The position numbers and the translations under genes are program-made. Positions 54,968-61,298 of a DNA stretch of 64,000 nucleotides are shown piece by piece. The DNA is from Pedobacter sp. R20-19. Its GTDB lineage: Bacteria; Bacteroidota; Bacteroidia; Sphingobacteriales; Sphingobacteriaceae. How positions within the stretch are numbered: the first letter of the stretch is position 1; every line of letters begins with the position of its first letter. Below the pieces are notes generated by a model that did no database searches, was not told where the DNA came from, and saw nothing but the letters and a program-made list of their open reading frames with translations. The stretch is taken from the NCBI RefSeq assembly GCF_000708265.2, contig NZ_JCKI01000005.1, positions 186,001 to 250,000 of the forward strand, given 5' to 3'.

Positions 54968-55684
54968 ATGTTCAATGGCGACATCCCCATGTATATCATT
55001 ATTGCTTCTGGAATGACCTATAGCATTCTTGCAAAAAAACTGACCTTAATGGCTGCTTTTACCGGCGGGTTGCTGGCATTTATTATCTATAGCGCATCAG
55101 GTTACCCCGGTTTAGCTATGATGAGTACATTTTTTATCCTGGGTTCTGCTGCTACAACCTGGCATCAGTCCATAAAGAAAGCCTGTGTTCATCAGAAGGA
55201 AACTGAAAAATGTCGTAACGTATGGCAGGTGCTAGCCAATGCCGGAGCGGCAGCAATTGCAGGTATAATTATCTTATTTTTTCCTCAATTAAATTATTTC
55301 ATGTTTCCAGCAATAGCGGCAGCTTTTGCTTCGGCTACATCAGATACTTTATCTTCCGAACTGGGTATGGTTTATGGTAAACGCTTTTTCAATATTATAT
55401 CCTTTAAGCCTGATCATTGCGGAATGGATGGAGTGATTAGTCTGGAAGGTACCTTAATTGGTATTGCAGGAAGCTGTATCATCTCAATCATTTATGCATT
55501 TGGATGGGGTTGGGACATTAGCTTTCTTTTAATTGTTCTTGCAGGAACGCTGGGAAACCTTACCGATTCTGTTTTGGGGGCTTTACTAGAACGCAAGGCG
55601 ATAATCGGAAATAATGGCGTTAATTTCTTAAATACATTGGCTGCAATGTTGGTGATGTTGCTTATGGGAAGGCTTTTACTCTAA
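54968..55684 (+). CDS. DUF92 family membrane protein (VTE6-like)
   Basis: 238 residues, about six membrane segments. Family motifs are AFTGGLLAFIIYSASGYPGLAMM, AAAFASATSDTLSSELGMVYG, GMDGVISLEGTLIGIAGS and GTLGNLTDSVLGALLERK. Plant VTE6 phosphorylates phytyl phosphate; bacterial relatives probably act on isoprenoid or polyprenol phosphates. A TATATTTG element (54956-54963) ends five bases before this ATG, so either the mRNA is leaderless or translation starts at the second Met (54989). Confidence 0.9.
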   Translation: MFNGDIPMYIIIASGMTYSILAKKLTLMAAFTGGLLAFIIYSASGYPGLAMMSTFFILGSAATTWHQSIKKACVHQKETEKCRNVWQVLANAGAAAIAGIIILFFPQLNYFMFPAIAAAFASATSDTLSSELGMVYGKRFFNIISFKPDHCGMDGVISLEGTLIGIAGSCIISIIYAFGWGWDISFLLIVLAGTLGNLTDSVLGALLERKAIIGNNGVNFLNTLAAMLVMLLMGRLLL

Positions 55685-55698
55685 ATCATCACCCATAA

Positions 55699-56370
55699 TT
55701 ACCTTTCTTGCCAGGCTTCCATAAATGCTAATCCCAACGGCGAATAACAATAGGCTTTTTGATGAATATCTTTTTCTGAAAGGATAGACCTGTAATTCGT
55801 GAATATATCGTTAAAAGAATATTTAATTTCCTCTATTAATCCAAGTTCGACTAAATGGACGATTTCATGTTCATTCAGTTTATCACCTATAAGTGTGCTT
55901 GCCCTTGCTAAACGATCTGAAAGTATATTATATCTTTTATGGTTTTGTAGGTTGTTGAGCTCATGCTGAATAGCTAATATTTCATCTATAGTTTCAACTG
56001 CTTTTACGCTGATGCTATTTTCACTTGATGCTACTATTTTCGGGTAAAATTCCTGCAATTGTTTTAGCCTTGTTTTAAGTTTTTTTACCTCTTCTTCAAC
56101 AACAAATAAAATGTTTTTCATTTCTTCATTCAAACATTTTACAAGCAAATTCATATCCGTAAAAGAGGTGTTGAGAAATATGAATTCCTTTTCTGTAATC
56201 TCAGTACGTAACTGTCGATAAACTGGAGAAAAGTTTTTTAATTTGTTGTCATTTATAGCACTAGTTGCTTTAAACCAATTATGCCCTAAATCCATATCCT
56301 TTCCAATGTCTGCCGTTTCCAAGAATGGAATGCGTAAATTGGTGTCAGGCATGTTGAGGGTACTTTCCAT
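55699..56370 (-). CDS. Hypothetical helical protein
   Basis: 223 residues, soluble, no signal peptide. The region around 95-130 (EEMKNILFVVEEEVKKLKTRLKQLQEFYPKIV) is a strong coiled-coil candidate, with helices after it. The C-terminus (YCYSPLGLAFMEAWQER) is well conserved in character but unrecognised. The gene converges on the DUF92 gene with a 14-bp gap and has a long leader with a predicted hairpin. Confidence 0.6.
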   Translation of the reverse strand: MESTLNMPDTNLRIPFLETADIGKDMDLGHNWFKATSAINDNKLKNFSPVYRQLRTEITEKEFIFLNTSFTDMNLLVKCLNEEMKNILFVVEEEVKKLKTRLKQLQEFYPKIVASSENSISVKAVETIDEILAIQHELNNLQNHKRYNILSDRLARASTLIGDKLNEHEIVHLVELGLIEEIKYSFNDIFTNYRSILSEKDIHQKAYCYSPLGLAFMEAWQER

Positions 56371-56441
56371 ATGTTTTTATAGGTGCTATTTAAAACTTAT
56401 AATCCTTACACCTTGGTTATGATAGGCCAATCTAATGTGAT

Positions 56442-56463
56442 CATCACTTTAACTGAAGTGATG
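56442..56463 (-). other. Hairpin in the leader of the coiled-coil gene
   Basis: CATCACTT, a 6-nt loop, AAGTGATG. If transcription starts downstream of the minus-strand -7 at 56540-56547, this lies in a leader of about 160 nt. Confidence 0.4.
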
Positions 56464-56539
56464 GCAACATCAAACTATACCTTACCTATGGTAATCAGGG
56501 TAATGAATAAGATAGCGGGACAACTTTAACTTAAAGGCA

Positions 56540-56547
56540 CAAATATA
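56540..56547 (-). promoter_or_regulatory. -7 element of the coiled-coil gene
   Basis: TATATTTG on the minus strand; no matching -33 TTG is clear. Confidence 0.35.
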
Positions 56548-56830
56548 GTCTTAGTAAACATACATATAAATGTTTTGCGTCACTTGTTGATATTTGTCAA
56601 AATGAAAATCGCATACTCTTCTCAATATCATTATTTACCAATAGAATTAACACAAGGTTTAGGCAATTTAGCTTAGGTTTTTGATCATGGCACAATATCA
56701 TCGTATTCTTTACCATAGAAACCAAACATATACGGAGATGGCTAAGCAGTGCTATTTACACTTTCATAACCAACGTTTATTTAAACATTTTACGATTTAC
56801 GCATTTAATTTTTTAATTAAAAGCATGATG

Positions 56831-56859
56831 ATATCATGTATTTTAAACATACATGATAT
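56831..56859. repeat. 11-bp inverted repeat
   Basis: ATATCATGTAT (56831-56841), a 7-nt gap, ATACATGATAT (56849-56859). It lies 48 bp past the GntR gene; without a T run it is a weak terminator, and it may be a protein-binding site. Confidence 0.5.
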
Positions 56860-56907
56860 TATAGCAATAGCAATTCCTTAACCTTTCGGGTTTTTTATTT
56901 CAGTTTC

Positions 56908-57642
56908 TTATTCTCTTCGGCTTTCTACTGTATAAACAAAACTATCTGCCTTATAGTAACCGAGATTGTATTCTATCGGTTTTTCGTTGATATCATATAC
57001 AAATCTTTTACGAAAAAGAATGGGTGCACCAATGGGCGTTTCTAATTTTTCAGCAATAAACTCATCTGCCAGCAGCGCACTGATTTCTTCCTTCGAAATC
57101 ATGGCAATGATGCCGTGAGCTTTTTCCAGCATCTCATATAAGGGGGCTTTATAATCTTCCTCTCCGGTAAGGCCAACCAAAGGATGGAAATAAGATTCGA
57201 AATAAACGAATGGTCCTTCAGGTCGGCCTCTGAGTCTTACCAACTTCAGTATTTTCTTATCTTCTTTTATTCCAAAGAAACTGGCGATCCGCTTTTCTGG
57301 CAGGACCCAGCTTACATGTAATTCGAAATTTTTGATCGGAATTCCCCTTGCGCTCATTTCCTGCGAAAAGCTCATCCAGTTTTTAGATTTTGAGCTTAAT
57401 GATTTTGATTCCACCACCCGAGTGCCAACCCCTTTTTTTCTGGTGAGCAGACCATCATAAACCAATTTGTTGATAGACTGGCGAAGCGTGGTGCGGGAAA
57501 TACTGAGAATTTTGGAGAGCTCTACTTCATTAGGCAATAATTTTCCATCTATATATTCAGGTGATTCTATTAACCTCCTCAACAGTTCTTCTGCCTGAAT
57601 GTGTAAAGGAATTTGGCTTTTATGATCGATTTTAAGTTTCAT
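56908..57642 (-). CDS. GntR family regulator with UTRA domain
   Basis: 244 residues from ATG 57642 (MKLKIDHKSQIPLHIQAEELLRRLI); earlier in-frame ATGs at 57648 and 57693 add an unlike stretch. The winged-helix domain spans about 5-75 (LPNEVELSKILSISRTTLRQSINKLVYDGLLTRKKGVGTRVV). The UTRA effector domain follows (about 95-235), as in sugar-responsive GntR/HutC regulators. It is divergent from a sugar operon and probably represses it by binding palindromes in the gap. The effector is likely a sugar phosphate. Confidence 0.92.
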   Translation of the reverse strand: MKLKIDHKSQIPLHIQAEELLRRLIESPEYIDGKLLPNEVELSKILSISRTTLRQSINKLVYDGLLTRKKGVGTRVVESKSLSSKSKNWMSFSQEMSARGIPIKNFELHVSWVLPEKRIASFFGIKEDKKILKLVRLRGRPEGPFVYFESYFHPLVGLTGEEDYKAPLYEMLEKAHGIIAMISKEEISALLADEFIAEKLETPIGAPILFRKRFVYDINEKPIEYNLGYYKADSFVYTVESRRE

Positions 57643-57798
57643 AATCATCACAATATTAAAAAAAAAATAGCTGACATGGGCATGTCTGTACATAATACTT
57701 CATAGTGAATAATCATTAGAAGATCTATCCAGGTGAACAATATTAACCATCAAAAATAATTAGGAAAATACTTGGAGATAAAATTTTAAACTATAAAT

Positions 57799-57811
57799 TT
57801 GTATATACATA
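57799..57811. promoter_or_regulatory. Candidate GntR operator 1
   Basis: TTGTATATACATA with the 10-bp palindromic core TGTATATACA at 57800-57809. Site 2 is its exact reverse complement. Confidence 0.55.
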
Positions 57812-57994
57812 CTATTAAATGTGTGATCTAACCAAATTTTAATAAGACCTGATACAGATGTTAAACCAATTTCACAATCTAACCGCTCATAATCATTTGG
57901 ATGGTAATTTATCCATGAAAAAATTGTCTCCTGATTATTGATATCATCCAATTTTAAGTTTGAACTTTAACTTGAATATAATGATTGCAGTACT

Positions 57995-58007
57995 TATGTA
58001 TATACAA
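57995..58007. promoter_or_regulatory. Candidate GntR operator 2
   Basis: TATGTATATACAA, core at 57997-58006, 54 bp before the isomerase-like start codon and 197 bp from site 1. The shape resembles AraR-type GntR sites (TTGTACGTACAA). Confidence 0.55.
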
Positions 58008-58060
58008 TAACGGACTTAAAGAACATCTAAATATATCCGATACCACCATTACAGCTATTT

Positions 58061-59836
58061 ATGTCGATAGAAGAACCAATAAGAAAAACAGCTCAGGAGA
58101 TTATGCCTGATCATATTAGTGCAATACATCAACCCGAAGGTTATGATATTTATCCCTATTATCCGCTTGGCGATCAAAAAATATTCAATGGCTATTCATC
58201 GCTTTGCGATTACATCATTGAACAAAAAACGGTTGTAATTGATGGTTATGTGGGTGTATTCTGGAATCGCCTGATCACAGCATTATCTCAGGAACTAAGT
58301 TCCAGACAATTTTCTGTAAACATTATCTATACGGCTTCATTTTTTAAAAGCGAAGCGGAGTTAAATGCCATAATAGCCCCTTTCCTTGGCGCAGAAGATT
58401 CAGTTTGGGGCAGGAAAACAACATTAACGCTTTCGGATTATTTTGATACTGTTGCTTTAAATGCAGTAAGAAAAGATTCAACTGCTGATATTAACATCAT
58501 TATCGGCTGTGGCGCTTCGTTAGCAAACTGGAATGCTAGCTTAATATATGTAGACCTGCCAAAAAATGAACTTCAGCATAGAATGAGTGCAGGTTCTATT
58601 TACAATTTGGGGACGAGTGAACCTGAAGCGCAAATGGAAATGTACAAACGTTTTTATTTTGTGGATTGGGTGGTATTAAATCAACATAAAAAGGACCTCG
58701 TCAACGCTATTGATGTTTTTGTAGATGCACAGTGGGAAGATGAGGTGAATTGGGCCTATGGAAAAGATCTTCGTGATGGGCTGACTAAAATGTCATCGTC
58801 TGTTTTTCGGGCTCGCCCTTGGTTTGCACCAGGTGCCTGGGGTGGGCAATGGATGAAAGAACACATGCCTCAACTCGATCGGAACGAGGTGAACTATGCC
58901 TGGTCTTTCGAACTGATCGTACCAGAAAACGGTATTGTTTTCGAAAGCGATGGCTGGCTTTTAGAAGTTTCTTTTGATGCACTGATGTTTACTCATAATG
59001 AAAACGTTTTGGGAAAGCATGCCGCAAATTTTGGAAATGAATTTCCTATTCGATTTGACTTCCTTGATACTTTTGATGGAGGAAATCTTTCTATCCAATG
59101 CCATCCAAGCCTTGAATATATCCAGAACGAATTCGGTGAAAACATCACGCAGGATGAAACCTACTATATTTTGGACTGTAAAGATGACGCAACTGTTTAC
59201 CTCGGTTTCCAGGAAGATATTGATGCAGCTGAATTCAGAAAAACTTTAGAAAACAGCAATCTCAATAATGAGGAAATCGACATTGAAAAATACGTTCAAG
59301 TTCACCAAGCCAAAAAACATGATTTGTTTCTAATTCCAAACGGAACCGTTCATAGTGCTGGAGCACAAAATCTGGTACTCGAAATCAGTGCTACACCTTA
59401 CATTTTTACTTTTAAAATGTATGACTGGGTGAGGCTGGATTTAAATGGAAAACCTCGTCCGATTAATATTGATCATGCTTTTAAAAATCTAAATTTCAGT
59501 AGAAAAGGAGACAAGGTACAACAAGAATTAATTTCTAAACCTTCGGTGTTTTTTGAACGTGATGACATGACTTGTTATCACTTACCAACCCATCAGGATC
59601 ATTTTTACGATGTTCACCGATTGGAGTTTGACAACGAAATCGAAGTCCAAACAGAAAATGTTTGCCACGTATTGATGCTGGTAGAAGGAACAGCCATTAC
59701 CGTTGAATCTGCTGATGGCACGATAATGAACTTTCCTTTTGCAGAAACATTCGTGATTCCGGCGGCCGCAGGAAGTTATAAAATCATCAATAAGGGCGCA
59801 GAAAGGGCAAAAGTGATTAAAGCATTCTTAAAATAA
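58061..59836 (+). CDS. Class I mannose-6-phosphate isomerase-like protein fused to a kinase-like N-terminal domain
   Basis: 591 residues. Residues about 55-225 look like a P-loop kinase fold (TVVIDGYVGVFWNRLITAL, then LIYVDLPKNELQHRM), but the Walker A lacks the GKS/T lysine, so it is probably inactive. Residues about 250-591 are a class I mannose-6-phosphate isomerase cupin: GAWGGQW, QCHPSLEYIQ with Gln346 and His348, Glu366, and LIPNGTVHSAG with His431 as zinc ligands. It would interconvert mannose 6-phosphate and fructose 6-phosphate or act on a related sugar. First gene of the sugar operon; the transporter gene starts 5 bp later. Confidence 0.88.
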   Translation: MSIEEPIRKTAQEIMPDHISAIHQPEGYDIYPYYPLGDQKIFNGYSSLCDYIIEQKTVVIDGYVGVFWNRLITALSQELSSRQFSVNIIYTASFFKSEAELNAIIAPFLGAEDSVWGRKTTLTLSDYFDTVALNAVRKDSTADINIIIGCGASLANWNASLIYVDLPKNELQHRMSAGSIYNLGTSEPEAQMEMYKRFYFVDWVVLNQHKKDLVNAIDVFVDAQWEDEVNWAYGKDLRDGLTKMSSSVFRARPWFAPGAWGGQWMKEHMPQLDRNEVNYAWSFELIVPENGIVFESDGWLLEVSFDALMFTHNENVLGKHAANFGNEFPIRFDFLDTFDGGNLSIQCHPSLEYIQNEFGENITQDETYYILDCKDDATVYLGFQEDIDAAEFRKTLENSNLNNEEIDIEKYVQVHQAKKHDLFLIPNGTVHSAGAQNLVLEISATPYIFTFKMYDWVRLDLNGKPRPINIDHAFKNLNFSRKGDKVQQELISKPSVFFERDDMTCYHLPTHQDHFYDVHRLEFDNEIEVQTENVCHVLMLVEGTAITVESADGTIMNFPFAETFVIPAAAGSYKIINKGAERAKVIKAFLK

Positions 59837-59841
59837 GCCTC

Positions 59842-61260
59842 ATGAACACTAACCAACATATTGCTGTTAAAAACAGCAAAACTTATTTATACCTTGTTTG
59901 CCTGGTTGCCGCTCTTGGCGGGTTTCTTTTTGGTTTTGATACTGCAGTGATTTCCGGAACCATCAGTTTGGTGAAAGGTGACTTTGGACTCAACGCCGTA
60001 AGCGAAGGATGGTTTGTGAGTTGTGCGCTTTTGGGTTGCATCATTGGCGTAAGTATCTCCGGGAAACTCAGTGATCATTATGGCAGAAAAATCGTCTTGA
60101 TCCTATCAGCATTTTTGTTTCTCGTTTCGGCAATGGGCTGTATGTACGCCAGCAGTTTTTCTATGCTGATTGTTTTCCGACTCGTTGGTGGGATAGGGAT
60201 TGGCGTGGCCTCGATGGTTTCTCCGCTTTACATCTCGGAGTTTGCACCATCAAGACTTCGTGGAACCATGGTTTCGCTTTATCAGCTCGCCCTAACCATT
60301 GGAATAGTGGCTGCGTATTTTAGCAATGCTTTTCTGGCCAGTCATGCGGGTGATCATTTTGCCGGAGGACAGGCGGAAAAAATATTTTCTGCAGAAGTAT
60401 GGCGAGCCATGTTAGGCTTAGGAGGAGTACCAGCCTTAATCTTCTTATTATCGTTATTCCTGGTTCCGGAGTCGCCAAGATGGTTACTTACCAAAGGCCA
60501 AATGGCACGGGCTAAAAGTATTCTCATCAAGATAGATGGAGAACAGGCGGCCAATAAAGAAGTAAATGCCTTTTTATCGCAAAATGAAATGGAAGAAGAT
60601 GCCTCGCTCAAAACACTTTTTAAACCAGTATATCGTAAAGCCTTATGGATCGGACTGTTATTGCCTTTTTTGTCGCAGGTTTGCGGCATTAATGCCGTGA
60701 TCTATTATGGTCCGAGGATTTTAGAACAGGCAGGTTTTACCTTAAATAATGCTTTAGGCGGACAGGTCACTATAGGTTTAATCAATGTGATTTTTACTTT
60801 TGTGGCCATTTTTATCGTCGATAAATGGGGGAGGAAACCTTTGCTTTACGTTGGTATTGGTGGCGCAGTTTTATCATTGGTCATTATTGGTATTCTTTTT
60901 CAGGCAGGAATAATTTCAGGTCCATGGATCTTGATCTTCATCTTGGCCTTCATTGCCTGTTTTGCATTTTCTTTTGGCCCGGTATGCTGGGTGGTGATCG
61001 GAGAGATTTTCCCCAACGGCATCAGGGGCAAGGCGATGTCTCTGGCAACACTTACCCTTTGGATCGGAAATTTCTTTGTCGGACAACTCACGCCTTTAAT
61101 GTTGGAAGGGCTCGGCTCCGCCTGGACTTTCTGGATTTTCGCCATCTGCTGTTCTCCGGCATTATACCTCACCTGGAAACTGATCCCTGAAACCAAAGGC
61201 CGATCGCTCGAAGAAATAGATGCGCATTGGCAGGCCGATCATGCTAAGACCTTAAAATAA
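59842..61260 (+). CDS. Sugar porter family MFS transporter
   Basis: 472 residues, twelve membrane segments, like XylE and GLUT. Signatures: GFLFGFDTAVISGTISLVKGDF at TM1, GRKIVL after TM2, PESPRWLLTKGQ after TM6, GINAVIYYGPRI in TM7, GPVCWVVIGEIFPNGIRGKAMSL in TM10, and PETKGRSLEEID at the C-terminus. The GRR-type motif and QLSQ-like sites support hexose or pentose uptake by proton symport or facilitation. It lies between the isomerase-like gene and the SusC gene. Confidence 0.95.
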   Translation: MNTNQHIAVKNSKTYLYLVCLVAALGGFLFGFDTAVISGTISLVKGDFGLNAVSEGWFVSCALLGCIIGVSISGKLSDHYGRKIVLILSAFLFLVSAMGCMYASSFSMLIVFRLVGGIGIGVASMVSPLYISEFAPSRLRGTMVSLYQLALTIGIVAAYFSNAFLASHAGDHFAGGQAEKIFSAEVWRAMLGLGGVPALIFLLSLFLVPESPRWLLTKGQMARAKSILIKIDGEQAANKEVNAFLSQNEMEEDASLKTLFKPVYRKALWIGLLLPFLSQVCGINAVIYYGPRILEQAGFTLNNALGGQVTIGLINVIFTFVAIFIVDKWGRKPLLYVGIGGAVLSLVIIGILFQAGIISGPWILIFILAFIACFAFSFGPVCWVVIGEIFPNGIRGKAMSLATLTLWIGNFFVGQLTPLMLEGLGSAWTFWIFAICCSPALYLTWKLIPETKGRSLEEIDAHWQADHAKTLK

Positions 61261-61298
61261 CCAATACCCATCCATAAAAAACTAACCAAATTATCCAG

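Larger units (their letters stand above)
56371..56907. other. 537-bp intergenic region with structured elements
   Basis: Contains a hairpin at 56442-56463 (8-bp perfect stem), a TATATTTG -7 element on the minus strand (56540-56547) and an 11-bp inverted repeat at 56831-56859. No credible gene is seen; a 66-residue plus-strand frame ends at 56881. Confidence 0.5.
57694..58060. other. Divergent regulatory region of the sugar locus
   Basis: Gap of about 420 bp between the GntR start (57642) and the isomerase-like start (58061). It holds two TGTATATACA palindromes (listed below). A short minus-strand frame (57760-57951) is not called. Confidence 0.5.

Noticed and set aside
56681..56881. 66-residue plus-strand frame followed by a weak AACC/GGTT hairpin and T run
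   Set aside because: Composition rich in His, Tyr and Phe with no homology I recognise; the hairpin has only four pairs.
57760..57951. 63-residue minus-strand frame in the divergent regulatory gap
   Set aside because: No known domain, and it contains one of the operator-like palindromes; more likely non-coding.
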